Origin: JBBTTE01 sp038064395
GTDB lineage: Bacteria; Patescibacteriota; Saccharimonadia; Saccharimonadales; UBA4665
Assembly: GCA_038064395.1 (NCBI GenBank)
Contig: JBBTTE010000003.1
Location: 482,000-545,999 of the forward strand
Direction of reading: 5' to 3'
DNA: 64,000 nucleotides
Part shown: in pieces, positions 36,005 to 44,129 of the stretch
How the letters are laid out: every line of letters begins with the position of its first letter
Position numbering within the stretch: position 1 is the first letter of the stretch
Program-made: the position numbers and the translations under genes
The notes under the pieces: generated by a model
What the model was told of the DNA's origin: nothing
Seen by the model: the letters and a program-made list of their open reading frames with translations, nothing else
Databases searched by the model: none

Positions 36005-36483
36005 TGCCTCGTAAGAAAACCGCCTCACTAGTTCGTGATATTCCAGCTGACCGCGTGTATGGCAGCGTGCCTTTGCAGCGCCTAATCAACCGCGTCATGC
36101 TTAACGGTAAGAAGCAGATTGCTGAACGCCTCGTTTATGGTGGCCTCGAGAAGGCTGCTAGCAAGCTTAAGGTCGACAACCCAATCGAAGTCTTCGACCA
36201 AGCCTTCAAGAACATTCAGCCGCACATGGAGACTCGTTCTCGTCGTGTTGGTGGTGCTAACTACCAGATTCCTTTCGAAGTTCGTGGCCAACGACAGAAC
36301 CACTTAACTACTATGTGGTTTGTAGCTGCTTGCCGTGCTCGTAAGGGTATGAGCATGCAAGATCGCATTGCTCTAGAACTTGTTGACGCATACAACGGCC
36401 AAGGTGCCGCTGTTAAGAAGCGTGAAGACGTACATAAGATGGCTGACGCTAACCGTGCTTTTGCACACTTCGCTAGGACCTAG
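36004..36483 (+). CDS. rpsG: 30S ribosomal protein S7
   Basis: Primary binder of the 16S rRNA 3' domain, 159 residues. Motifs MPRKKTASLVRDIPAD at the start, NRVMLNGKKQIAERLVYGGL, ETRSRRVGGANYQIPFEV and the C-terminal DANRAFAHFART match the family. The start codon overlaps the rpsL stop. In E. coli S7 represses the str operon; whether it binds the leader here is not known. Confidence 0.97.
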   Translation: MPRKKTASLVRDIPADRVYGSVPLQRLINRVMLNGKKQIAERLVYGGLEKAASKLKVDNPIEVFDQAFKNIQPHMETRSRRVGGANYQIPFEVRGQRQNHLTTMWFVAACRARKGMSMQDRIALELVDAYNGQGAAVKKREDVHKMADANRAFAHFART

Positions 36484-36488
36484 TCGAT

Positions 36489-36704
36489 ATGAGTGGTGAA
36501 ATTTTTCGAGAACTTAGTGAAGAACAACCACCACATTCTGATCCAGAACGCTTGACTATGTTTGATCGATTGCAAAACTTCATGAATAGTGATGTTAGCG
36601 AGTGGAGCCTGCCAGCCAAAGCATTGGGCGTCGTAGCTTTGATCCCCGTAGTCATAGCGACAGGAGTAGTAGCAGATATGATTGATGGCATACCGCTAAA
36701 ATAA
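36489..36704 (+). CDS. Small membrane protein in the str operon
   Basis: A 71-residue ORF between rpsG and fusA, 5 nt after the rpsG stop. It has a hydrophilic N-terminus and one strong hydrophobic segment near residues 44-63 (ALGVVALIPVVIATGVVAD), so a single-pass membrane protein is predicted. I do not recognise it. The stop is 24 nt before fusA. An antisense frame of similar length exists but has no start signal; the plus strand fits the operon. Confidence 0.5.
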   Translation: MSGEIFRELSEEQPPHSDPERLTMFDRLQNFMNSDVSEWSLPAKALGVVALIPVVIATGVVADMIDGIPLK

Positions 36705-36728
36705 TTTTAAGATAAGCATAGGATAACA

Positions 36729-38816
36729 ATGGCAACCAAGAAAACACCAATGGACAAAATTCGTAACATCGGCATCATTGCTCACATTGACGCCGGTAAG
36801 ACTACCACAACTGAGGGTATTCTTTATCGCACAGGACTGAAGCACAAAATCGGTGCTGTCCACGAAGGCGAAACAACTACTGACTTCATGGAACAAGAGC
36901 GTGAGCGTGGCATCACTATCGCCTCAGCTGCTGTTACGAGCCATTGGAAGGACCACCAGATCAACATCATCGACACCCCCGGCCACATCGACTTCACCGT
37001 AGAAGTTGAACGAAGCTTGCGTGTGCTTGACGGTGCCTGTGTCGTGTTCGACGGTAAGATGGGCGTTGAATCACAGTCTGAGACCGTTTGGCGTCAAGCT
37101 GATAAGTACAAGGTTCCTCGTATCTGTTTCATCAACAAGATCAACCAGACCGGTGGCGACTTCTACAAGTCACTTGATACTATCCATGCTCGTCTTAGTA
37201 AGCGTGCTTTCCCGATTCACTTGCCAATTGGTTTCGAGCAATCGATCAACGGTATTATCGACCTAGTCCTAATGAAGGCTTTTACTTACAAAGACTTCAC
37301 TGATCACGAACTAGTTGAAGGCGAAATCCCTGAAGACATGCTCGACAAGGCCAAGAAGTACCGCAGTCTACTAGTTGAGAACGCTGTCGCTGAAGACGAA
37401 GCCATGCTTGAGAAGTACTTCGAAGTTGGCGAAGAAGGCCTTAGCGTCGAAGATGTTAACCAAGCTATTCGTACTGCCGTTCTAACTGGTAAGTTCTACG
37501 CTGTCACAGGTGGTGATGGTCGTGGTGTTATCGTCGAGAAGGTACTTGATGCCGTCAACGAGTTCCTGCCAAGCCCGCTAGATCGTGGTTCGACATGGGG
37601 TACTCACCCTAAGACTGGTGACGAGGTTGAGCGCAAGCCTGACGAAGCTCAGCCTTTCTCTGGACTAGCCTTCAAGATCGCTACCGACCCATTTGTTGGT
37701 AAGCTGGCTTACTTCCGAGTTTACTCTGGCAAACTAGCCTCAGGTTCATACGTTCTTAACAGTTCAACTGGTGAGAAAGAGCGTGTTGGCCGTATCGTTC
37801 GTATGCAAGCTGACAAGCGCGAAGACGTAACCGAAGTTGGTGCTGGTGACATCGCTGCCATCGTTGGCCTGAAGGGTACAACTACCGGTAACACTCTGTC
37901 TGATCTGAACAACCCAATTGTGCTAGAAAGCATTACTTTCCCAGAGCCACCTGTCTCGATTGCTATTGAACCTAAGACCAAGGCCGACCAAGAGAAGATG
38001 AGCCTTGCTATGCAGCGTCTAGCAGAAGAAGACCCAACTTTCCGTATCAAAGTCGATGACGAAACTGGCCAGACTATTATCTCTGGTATGGGTGAGCTTC
38101 ACCTTGAAATCATTGTCGATCGCATGAAGCGCGAGTTTAACGTCGAAGCCAACATTGGCCAACCACAAGTGGCTTACCGTGAAACTATCCGCAAGGATGC
38201 TGTTGAAGTCCAAGGTAAGTTCGTTCGTCAATCTGGTGGACGTGGTCAATATGGTGACGTTTGGATCCGTGTCAGTCCTAATGCAGAGGGTGAAGGCTTC
38301 AAGTTCATCAACTCCATCAAGGGTGGTGTCGTGCCTTCTGAGTACATCAAGCCCGTCCAGCAAGGTATCGAAGAAGCTATGAGTAACGGCGTTATCGCCG
38401 GTTACCCAGTCGTTGACGTTATTGCCGAGCTCTATGATGGTAGTTACCACGATGTTGACTCCAACGAAATGGCCTTCAAGATTGCCGGTTCACTAGCTCT
38501 TCAAGAAGGTGTTAAGAAGGCAAACCCTGTTCTTCTAGAACCAGTCATGAAAGTCGTCGTAGTTACCCCTGAAGAATTCATGGGTGAAGTAATCGGTGAC
38601 CTGAACAGCAAGCGTGGACGCATCGAGTCTATGGAAGATCTTAGCGCCGGCATCAAGGAAATTACATCCTTCGTACCACTTGGAGAAATGTTCGGTTACA
38701 CTACCAATCTTCGTAGCTCAACTCAAGGCCGTGCTAGCTCAAGCATGGAGCTAGATCACTATGCTGACGTCCCAAGTCACGTAGCTGAAGCCATCATTGC
38801 CAAAAACGCCAAATAG
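36729..38816 (+). CDS. fusA: Elongation factor G
   Basis: Translocation GTPase of 695 residues. The G1 motif AHIDAGKT, switch I RERGITIASAA and G3 DTPGHIDF are normal. The G4 motif, NKxD in nearly all translation GTPases, reads N136-K137-I138-N139 (FINKINQTGGDF): the Asp that contacts guanine is Asn. The remaining domains (II-V) look complete, including GMGELHLEIIVDRMKREF and the domain IV loop region GGVVPSEYIKPVQQGI. AGGA is about 7 nt upstream of the ATG. This appears to be the only EF-G in the window. Confidence 0.96.
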   Translation: MATKKTPMDKIRNIGIIAHIDAGKTTTTEGILYRTGLKHKIGAVHEGETTTDFMEQERERGITIASAAVTSHWKDHQINIIDTPGHIDFTVEVERSLRVLDGACVVFDGKMGVESQSETVWRQADKYKVPRICFINKINQTGGDFYKSLDTIHARLSKRAFPIHLPIGFEQSINGIIDLVLMKAFTYKDFTDHELVEGEIPEDMLDKAKKYRSLLVENAVAEDEAMLEKYFEVGEEGLSVEDVNQAIRTAVLTGKFYAVTGGDGRGVIVEKVLDAVNEFLPSPLDRGSTWGTHPKTGDEVERKPDEAQPFSGLAFKIATDPFVGKLAYFRVYSGKLASGSYVLNSSTGEKERVGRIVRMQADKREDVTEVGAGDIAAIVGLKGTTTGNTLSDLNNPIVLESITFPEPPVSIAIEPKTKADQEKMSLAMQRLAEEDPTFRIKVDDETGQTIISGMGELHLEIIVDRMKREFNVEANIGQPQVAYRETIRKDAVEVQGKFVRQSGGRGQYGDVWIRVSPNAEGEGFKFINSIKGGVVPSEYIKPVQQGIEEAMSNGVIAGYPVVDVIAELYDGSYHDVDSNEMAFKIAGSLALQEGVKKANPVLLEPVMKVVVVTPEEFMGEVIGDLNSKRGRIESMEDLSAGIKEITSFVPLGEMFGYTTNLRSSTQGRASSSMELDHYADVPSHVAEAIIAKNAK

Positions 38817-38867
38817 CCACAACATTATTATGCATAAGCATAAATGATGTGATATAAATACTCCACT

Positions 38868-39311
38868 ATGAGTGAGCCTACACAAGTTGAAAAGCATGAT
38901 CCGGGAGAGATATATCGCGTTGAGCCGCCGGCTGTAACAGCAACGCCAGACGGTGAAGTCCATACCCTATTTGCTGCTTACGACAATGAAGCTGGTCAGC
39001 GAGTTCCGATGGGCCTAGTTATATCAGGTCCTCATACAGACGTGGTTGTAGAGAAGTGGGGCTATTTTAAGTCACAAACAACAAGTCATAAAATACCTAC
39101 TACAAAGATCAAAGCAATCTCTGGGGATCAGACCGTATTTGAAAGGATTGTTTCGTCGACAGTCGAAGACGGACCAATAAACAAACGTCGCCTACGAACT
39201 CCTCAGGAGTTAGCAGAAGTGTCGTCTAGCCTGCAAGAAGAGGCCGGAAAAGTAGTTCTTGCTCATTTTGGGCTTGATTTTGATCCGGAAAAGTCCCCAG
39301 AAGAAAAGTAG
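38868..39311 (+). CDS. Unknown protein between fusA and tuf
   Basis: A 147-residue soluble, acidic protein that I do not recognise. It begins MSEPTQVEKHDPGEIYRVEPP and has a beta-rich looking central part (VPMGLVISGPHTDVVVEKWG) and a helical C-terminus (TPQELAEVSSSLQEEAGKVV). TATAAATA (38853-38860) lies 7-9 nt before the ATG, so it has its own leaderless promoter despite its position in the str operon. Base composition is slightly more AT-rich than that of the neighbours. Confidence 0.65.
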   Translation: MSEPTQVEKHDPGEIYRVEPPAVTATPDGEVHTLFAAYDNEAGQRVPMGLVISGPHTDVVVEKWGYFKSQTTSHKIPTTKIKAISGDQTVFERIVSSTVEDGPINKRRLRTPQELAEVSSSLQEEAGKVVLAHFGLDFDPEKSPEEK

Positions 39312-39319
39312 ATCATTCT

Positions 39320-39348
39320 CTTTACAAAGCCCTGTTCTTTCCCTATAC
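39320..39348 (+). promoter_or_regulatory. Promoter of tuf
   Basis: TTTACA (39320-39325), a 17-nt spacer and TATACT (39343-39348). It gives a leader of about 90 nt containing the inverted repeat TTGTGT (39362-39367)/ACACAA (39390-39395), followed by AAGGAG about 12 nt before the ATG. Confidence 0.65.
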
Positions 39349-39443
39349 TATCTTCGGTAACTTGTGTGGGTTCTATTAGCCTCATGCAAACACAATTATT
39401 AAGTAAGCCACAATTTAGCTAAATATAAGGAGCAATAAACAAT

Positions 39444-40628
39444 ATGGCAGACCAATTCGACCGAACTAAGCCACACGTTAACGTAGGTACTATGGGCCAC
39501 GTTGACCACGGCAAAACTACACTAACCGCAGCAATCACAACCGTGCTTGCTAAGAGGCTGCCAAGCGCTGTCAACAAGCAAGTCGCTTATGACCAGATTG
39601 ACAACGCTCCAGAAGAGAAGGCTCGTGGTATTACCATCGCTACTTCTCACCAAGAGTACGAAAGCGAAAAGCGTCACTACGCTCACGTTGACATGCCTGG
39701 TCACGCCGACTACGTCAAGAACATGATTACTGGTGCGGCTCAGATCGATGGCGCTATCCTAGTTGTTGGTGCTAACGACGGACCTCTACCACAGACTCGT
39801 GAGCACGTATTGCTTGCTCGTCAGGTTGGCGTACCTTCTATTCTTGTCTTCCTTAACAAGATGGACCTTGCTGACGCTGAACTAGTTGACCTAGTCGAAG
39901 AAGAAATCCGTGAACTTCTTGAGAAGAACGGCTTCGACAAGGACGCTCCAATAATCCGTGGTTCTGCTACCAAGGCTCTCGAAGGTGACGCAGCTAACGA
40001 AGACGCAATCATGGAACTCGTTAAGGCTATGGATGACTTCATTCCACAGCCTAAGCGCGAGCTAGATAAGCCTTTCCTAATGCCTGTTGAGGACGTGTTC
40101 TCAATCAAGGGTCGTGGTACTGTTGCTACTGGCCGTGTTGAGACTGGTATCGTTAAGATTAACGATGAAGTTGAAATCGTCGGTATTCGCCCAACCACTA
40201 AGAGTGTTGTTACTGGTATCGAAGCCTTCAAGAAGAACCTTGACCAAGGTCAAGCTGGCGACAACGCTGGTATCCTGCTTCGAGGCATCGAGCGTGATGA
40301 CATCGAGCGTGGCCAGGTTCTTAGTAAGCCTGGTACGATTACTCCGCACACCGAGTTTGATTCCGAAGTCTACATCCTGACTAAGGAAGAAGGCGGCCGT
40401 CACACTCCATTCTTCAAGGGCTACAAGCCTCAGTTCTACTTCCGTACTACGGACGTAACTGGTGAAGTTGAGCTACCAGCTGACAAGGAAATGGTCATGC
40501 CTGGTGACACAATAACCTTTAAGGTTAAGTTGCTCGCTCCTATCGCTATGGAGCAGGGACTACGCTTCGCTATTCGCGAAGGTGGCCGTACTGTTGGCGC
40601 CGGTGTTGTTACCAAAGTCATCAAGTAA
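39444..40628 (+). CDS. tuf: Elongation factor Tu
   Basis: Delivers aminoacyl-tRNA to the ribosome; 394 residues. G1 HVDHGKTT, switch I RGITIATSH, G3 DMPGHADY and G4 NKMD are present. Compared with the common form, the Cys before PGHADY is Met and the switch I INT reads IAT. Domains II and III are complete (GRGTVATGRVETG, GGRHTPFFKGYKPQFYFRT). It has its own promoter and ends in a strong intrinsic terminator 19 nt after the stop, so it is a single-gene unit. Confidence 0.98.
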   Translation: MADQFDRTKPHVNVGTMGHVDHGKTTLTAAITTVLAKRLPSAVNKQVAYDQIDNAPEEKARGITIATSHQEYESEKRHYAHVDMPGHADYVKNMITGAAQIDGAILVVGANDGPLPQTREHVLLARQVGVPSILVFLNKMDLADAELVDLVEEEIRELLEKNGFDKDAPIIRGSATKALEGDAANEDAIMELVKAMDDFIPQPKRELDKPFLMPVEDVFSIKGRGTVATGRVETGIVKINDEVEIVGIRPTTKSVVTGIEAFKKNLDQGQAGDNAGILLRGIERDDIERGQVLSKPGTITPHTEFDSEVYILTKEEGGRHTPFFKGYKPQFYFRTTDVTGEVELPADKEMVMPGDTITFKVKLLAPIAMEQGLRFAIREGGRTVGAGVVTKVIK

Positions 40629-40646
40629 GACGACTTTCAATACCTT

Positions 40647-40676
40647 AAAGAGCCCCATCTCGGGGCTCTTTTATTA
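40647..40676 (+). terminator. Intrinsic terminator of tuf
   Basis: AAAGAGCCCC (40647-40656), 5-nt loop, GGGGCTCTTT (40662-40671): a 10-bp perfect stem running into a T-rich tract. It is among the strongest terminators in the window. Confidence 0.93.
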
Positions 40677-40691
40677 TTATGAGAACTATTG

Positions 40692-40697
40692 TATAAT
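40692..40697 (+). promoter_or_regulatory. -10 element before the unknown gene at 40734
   Basis: Perfect TATAAT directly downstream of the tuf terminator. It leaves a leader of about 30 nt with AAGGAG at 40722-40727, 6 nt before a GTG start, so this gene uses a conventional ribosome binding site. Confidence 0.6.
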
Positions 40698-40733
40698 ACT
40701 AAAATATAATCTCAAATATGTAAGGAGTAAACA

Positions 40734-41126
40734 GTGACGTACGAAGTGACCGATATGGCAACAGAATACACCGACTATGACTATAGCCGTTCGGAAGCTG
40801 GTTTTATGACGGCTGTCTATAAGATAGAGCCGCCTCTACCAAGCATTAGCGATACCTTCCTGACGAGTGTTGTTGAAGGTGGTCATAAGCACCAACGCCT
40901 TAACCACTTGGCCACTACTGGAGATGCCACATATTTGGTATATGAACCACTTGGTAAGAATCAAGATGAACAAATGACCGGCGTAGTTGCCATCCGCGCA
41001 ATGCTTGATAAAGCGCTTCAACAACTCAGTATTGGTAGCACTGAAGGTCTGGTTGATATGGTGCACAATGAACATGTTGCATACGATGAATCAAGGGCAG
41101 GCTCTGTAGTTACGCGAGTTTTATAG
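40734..41126 (+). CDS. Unknown protein
   Basis: A 130-residue acidic soluble protein, not recognised. GTG start with a good AAGGAG. The N-terminus is rich in Tyr, Asp and Thr (TEYTDYDYSRSE), and the middle has GGHKHQRLNHLATTGDATYL. It sits between tuf and rpsJ, followed 5 nt later by another unknown gene; the two look like one short operon inserted between ribosomal operons. Confidence 0.62.
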   Translation: MTYEVTDMATEYTDYDYSRSEAGFMTAVYKIEPPLPSISDTFLTSVVEGGHKHQRLNHLATTGDATYLVYEPLGKNQDEQMTGVVAIRAMLDKALQQLSIGSTEGLVDMVHNEHVAYDESRAGSVVTRVL

Positions 41127-41131
41127 AAATA

Positions 41132-41413
41132 ATGAGTGAAACTTTTCCGATTTATTGTGGAGCCAAAAGAGGCGAAGGGCATAGCCCTGTACTTGATCAT
41201 AGGCAGTTTGACTTTATTCGAGCCGGCAAGACTTCAATGAAAAAGTTTGAAGAAGCTCTAGAAGGAGTTGATGTTCACCCGTTCGTGGCAGATGCTCTGA
41301 GTCTTGCTGATGCCGAAGAGGCTTTTCTGCAAAGTGGACGACAAAGCGCACCAGAATATAGATCACCACAAGCCAACCGACAAGCCAACCATTCATCATT
41401 ACCCGAACTATAA
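41132..41413 (+). CDS. Unknown small protein
   Basis: A 93-residue protein, not recognised. It starts MSETFPIYCGAKRGEGHSP and ends in a polar Gln/Asn/Ser-rich tail (SPQANRQANHSSLPEL). There is no clear ribosome binding site, but it starts 5 nt after the preceding stop, so translational coupling is likely. It ends just before the rpsJ promoter. Confidence 0.55.
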   Translation: MSETFPIYCGAKRGEGHSPVLDHRQFDFIRAGKTSMKKFEEALEGVDVHPFVADALSLADAEEAFLQSGRQSAPEYRSPQANRQANHSSLPEL

Positions 41414-41417
41414 GCGC

Positions 41418-41445
41418 TTTACATTAACACCTGATCTGTTAGAAT
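41418..41445 (+). promoter_or_regulatory. Promoter of the S10 operon
   Basis: TTTACA (41418-41423), 16 nt, TAGAAT (41440-41445). The expected start is near 41452, giving a leader of about 93 nt before rpsJ. Confidence 0.65.
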
Positions 41446-41486
41446 AGTCTGACAATCAATTAATTTATTGCTGACTAAAAGTCACT

Positions 41487-41530
41487 CCGGCTCAGACCGA
41501 AGCGATGTTACAGCAAACAGCGAGAGCTGG
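41487..41530 (+). promoter_or_regulatory. Structured leader of rpsJ
   Basis: CCGGCTC (41487-41493) pairs with GAGCTGG (41524-41530), seven pairs with one G-U. The interior contains GATGTTACAGCAAACAGC, similar to GATGCTAACAGCAGCAG in the rpsL leader. A ribosomal-protein control element is plausible but unproven. Confidence 0.45.
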
Positions 41531-41544
41531 AAGGAACAACACCT

Positions 41545-41877
41545 ATGGCAGATGCCCCTAAACCCGATGGTGGTAAGCAGCGAATTCGTATTCGCCTCAA
41601 GGCTTACGACCACAAAGTAATCGACCAAGCGTCAAAGCAGATCATTGATACTGCGCTTCGCACCGGCGCCACCCTAGCTGGCCCAATCCCACTACCAACC
41701 CGTCGCAGTACATTTACTGTCGTTAAGAGCCCACACGTATATAAGAAGGGTCGTGAACAGTTTGAAATGCGCGTTCACAAGCGCCTTATTGATGTATTTG
41801 AGCCAACCCCTAAGACTATCGACAGTCTGATGAACCTCAGCTTGCCTGCAGGTTGTGACGTCGAAATAAAGATGTAG
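41545..41877 (+). CDS. rpsJ: 30S ribosomal protein S10
   Basis: Small-subunit protein and, in other bacteria, partner of NusB in antitermination; 110 residues. RIRIRLKAYDHKVIDQASKQ at the start (split here), GPIPLPTRRSTFTVVKSPHV and REQFEMRVHKRLIDV match the family. AAGGAAC about 9 nt upstream is a weak ribosome binding site. An unknown gene separates it from rplC, unlike the usual S10 operon. Confidence 0.97.
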   Translation: MADAPKPDGGKQRIRIRLKAYDHKVIDQASKQIIDTALRTGATLAGPIPLPTRRSTFTVVKSPHVYKKGREQFEMRVHKRLIDVFEPTPKTIDSLMNLSLPAGCDVEIKM

Positions 41878-41887
41878 TCCGGGTTAG

Positions 41888-42265
41888 ATGACAGAGAGGA
41901 CATTACCTGATAACAGTATTTTAGTTGGCAAACACGGTGGTAATCGTGTTATAGCCTTCAAGTTTCCTCTAACCAAGGAGCAGATTAATGGATTACCGAA
42001 GCAAGTCAACGATCATTCAGCCGATCTCATAGAGCCCGTATTTGATCGTACTCACAAAGAGGATGGGTCACAAACTATTTTGTTTGAGGCGTCTCTCTTC
42101 GGAGTTCACCCTAACGGCGTTGATATGCATTTCCTGACGTATGCACGCGAAGTTGCTCAGCATGTAGGGGCGGCCAGCTCCACCGTAGAAGCAGAAGCGA
42201 TGATTCGGCGGGTCCCGCGCGTGCAACACGGCTCATTGTTCGAACAGCACGTCACAATGCAGTAA
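41888..42265 (+). CDS. Unknown protein between rpsJ and rplC
   Basis: A 125-residue soluble protein, not recognised. It starts 10 nt after rpsJ and begins MTERTLPDNSILVGKHGGN. The C-terminal half holds VGAASSTVEAEAMIRRVPRV. It is followed by a promoter and a structured leader before rplC, so it is an insertion into the S10 operon and probably cotranscribed with rpsJ. Confidence 0.6.
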   Translation: MTERTLPDNSILVGKHGGNRVIAFKFPLTKEQINGLPKQVNDHSADLIEPVFDRTHKEDGSQTILFEASLFGVHPNGVDMHFLTYAREVAQHVGAASSTVEAEAMIRRVPRVQHGSLFEQHVTMQ

Positions 42266-42288
42266 GGTCGTGTAGAATTTGCAACAGG

Positions 42289-42436
42289 TTGACAGGGGTA
42301 ACATTCGCATGGTACTCTATTATGGTATCTCAGTAAGATTTCTACTTGGTACGCGTCAGTAGGTCTGCCCATAACAGGGGTAGAAACCACTCGCCACCAG
42401 GTGTTTTTATGTCAAACCTTGATACAGAAAGAACAG
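42289..42436 (+). promoter_or_regulatory. Promoter and structured leader of rplC
   Basis: TTGACA (42289-42294), 18 nt, TACTCT (42313-42318), then a leader of about 110 nt. TTTCTAC (42339-42345) pairs with GTAGAAA (42380-42386), enclosing a 34-nt region. The rplC-to-rpsI block can thus be transcribed independently of rpsJ and may have its own ribosomal-protein feedback site. Confidence 0.5.
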
Positions 42437-43051
42437 ATGAAAGCACTAATTACACGAAAACTTGGCATGACCAGTACCATTGGCGACAACGGTATAGTTC
42501 AGGCCGTTACCTTGCTTTCTGTAGCTGATCACACCGTATTGCACCACAAGACCGAAGAGAAGGATGGCTACACCGCTATCCAAGTCGGCACCGAAACTGC
42601 TAAGAAGCTCACTAAGAGCATCACTGGCCATGTTAAGGCCGCTAAGGTGATGCCTAAGATTATCCGCGAATTCCGCATGGACGAGATCCCAGAAGAACTC
42701 AACGTCGGCAGCAAAATCAGCGCCGACGTTTTTAGTGTTGGTGATACTGTCAGCGTCACTGGCCTTACTAAGGGTAAGGGTTGGGCTGGTACAATCCGTC
42801 GTCACAACTTCCATCGTCAGCGCAAAACTCACGGCGCCAAGGGTAACACCCGTAAGCCAGGTTCAATTGGATCAATGTATCCACAGCATATTTTCAAAGG
42901 CACTAAGATGGCCGGCCAGTTGGGTCACGAGCAAATCACCGTTTCAGGACTAAAGGTTGCTTTGATCGATATCGAACTCGGCGTCATCGGCGTCACCGGC
43001 GCAGTACCCGGCCCTAAGAAGGGTATTCTTATTGTGAAGGGTGCTAAGTAA
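42437..43051 (+). CDS. rplC: 50S ribosomal protein L3
   Basis: L3 contacts the peptidyl transferase region; 204 residues from ATG 42437 (MKALITRKLGMT). The open frame extends to a GTG at 42401, but the family N-terminus is at 42437. Conserved segments are GKGWAGTIRRHNFHRQ, THGAKGNTRKPGSIG and MAGQLGHEQ. The TAA overlaps the ATG of rplD. Confidence 0.97.
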   Translation: MKALITRKLGMTSTIGDNGIVQAVTLLSVADHTVLHHKTEEKDGYTAIQVGTETAKKLTKSITGHVKAAKVMPKIIREFRMDEIPEELNVGSKISADVFSVGDTVSVTGLTKGKGWAGTIRRHNFHRQRKTHGAKGNTRKPGSIGSMYPQHIFKGTKMAGQLGHEQITVSGLKVALIDIELGVIGVTGAVPGPKKGILIVKGAK

Positions 43052-43689
43052 TGGCTACTCTTACTTATACTAAGACTGGCACTAAGGCCACAACTGCAGC
43101 CAAGCTTGACGCAGCTGTCTTCGGAGTAACTCCTAAGAACCACGAGCTGCTTAAGGCTGCTTATATTATGTATCTCGACAACGGCCGCGGAAACAACGCT
43201 GTTGTTAAGACCCGTGGTCTAGTCCGTGGTGGCGGTAAGAAGCCTTGGAAGCAGAAGGGAACTGGACGTGCTCGTTTCGGTTCATCTCGTGTTCCTATCT
43301 GGCGTGGTGGTGGTATTACCTTCGGTCCTACAGGGCAGGAGAACTACAGCAAGCAGATGAACACCAAGGCCAAACGCCTAGCTGTTCGCCAAGCTCTTAG
43401 CCTGGCTAACGACTCTGGCAAGATCAAGGTTGTCGAAGCCTTCTCAACTCTAGATGGTAAGACCAAGGACATGGCTGCTTTCTTAGCTAAGATCGAAGCT
43501 ACCGGTAATGTGCTTTGTGTAGTCGCTAATAAGGACGTCACCAAGGAACGCGCTACTCAGAACATTCAGAAGCTCAAGGTCAACGGCGCTACTTATCTAA
43601 ATGTATTTGACGTTATGAACGCTGATTCAATCATCTTCAGCAAGGATTCATTGGCTGCTGTCAGCGAATGGCTAGGAGAGAAGAAATAA
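43051..43689 (+). CDS. rplD: 50S ribosomal protein L4
   Basis: Lines the exit tunnel; in E. coli it also represses the S10 operon. 212 residues with the loop RGGGKKPWKQKGTGRARFGS and PIWRGGGITFGPTGQENYSKQ (split). The start overlaps the rplC stop and the stop overlaps the rplW start. Confidence 0.96.
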   Translation: MATLTYTKTGTKATTAAKLDAAVFGVTPKNHELLKAAYIMYLDNGRGNNAVVKTRGLVRGGGKKPWKQKGTGRARFGSSRVPIWRGGGITFGPTGQENYSKQMNTKAKRLAVRQALSLANDSGKIKVVEAFSTLDGKTKDMAAFLAKIEATGNVLCVVANKDVTKERATQNIQKLKVNGATYLNVFDVMNADSIIFSKDSLAAVSEWLGEKK

Positions 43690-44129
43690 TGAGCAAGTCG
43701 ATTACACTTAAGCCTCGTCTTAACGAGAAGACTTATGCTCTAGCTGAGAGTCGTGTCTATGTGTTTGACGTCGACAAGAGTGTTAACAAGCACAGCATCG
43801 CTCGCGCCGTTGAAGCTCAGTTTGAGGTCAAGGTTAGCACTGTTAATACGACTAACATACCTGGCAAAGCCAAGCGCATTATCAGCATTAATGGTAAGCG
43901 TATGAAGAACTCTGAGGGTCACCGCAATGACATCAAGAAAGCTTACGTTACTCTAGCCGAAGGTCACAGCCTGCCATTCTTCAACGCTATTGAAGAAGAA
44001 GAGCAGAAGGAACAAGAAGTTCAGGGTAAGATCGACAAGGCCGCAGCTAAGCAAGCCGAGAAGAGCGCTAAGCCAGCACGTCGTGGCCTGCTTCGTAAGA
44101 AGACTGACGACAAGGAAGGTGACAAGTAA
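43689..44129 (+). CDS. rplW: 50S ribosomal protein L23
   Basis: L23 surrounds the exit tunnel and docks trigger factor and SRP; 146 residues. The start MSKSITLKPRLNEKTY is taken at 43689, overlapping the rplD stop; the longer frame from 43668 lies inside rplD. The core ends near residue 95 and is followed by an atypical Glu/Lys/Ala tail of about 50 residues. Confidence 0.95.
   Translation: MSKSITLKPRLNEKTYALAESRVYVFDVDKSVNKHSIARAVEAQFEVKVSTVNTTNIPGKAKRIISINGKRMKNSEGHRNDIKKAYVTLAEGHSLPFFNAIEEEEQKEQEVQGKIDKAAAKQAEKSAKPARRGLLRKKTDDKEGDK

Noticed and set aside
40647..40734. An attenuator before the unknown gene at 40734
   Set aside because: The hairpin ends the tuf transcript; the promoter of the next gene lies downstream of it and no leader ORF or competing stem is present.
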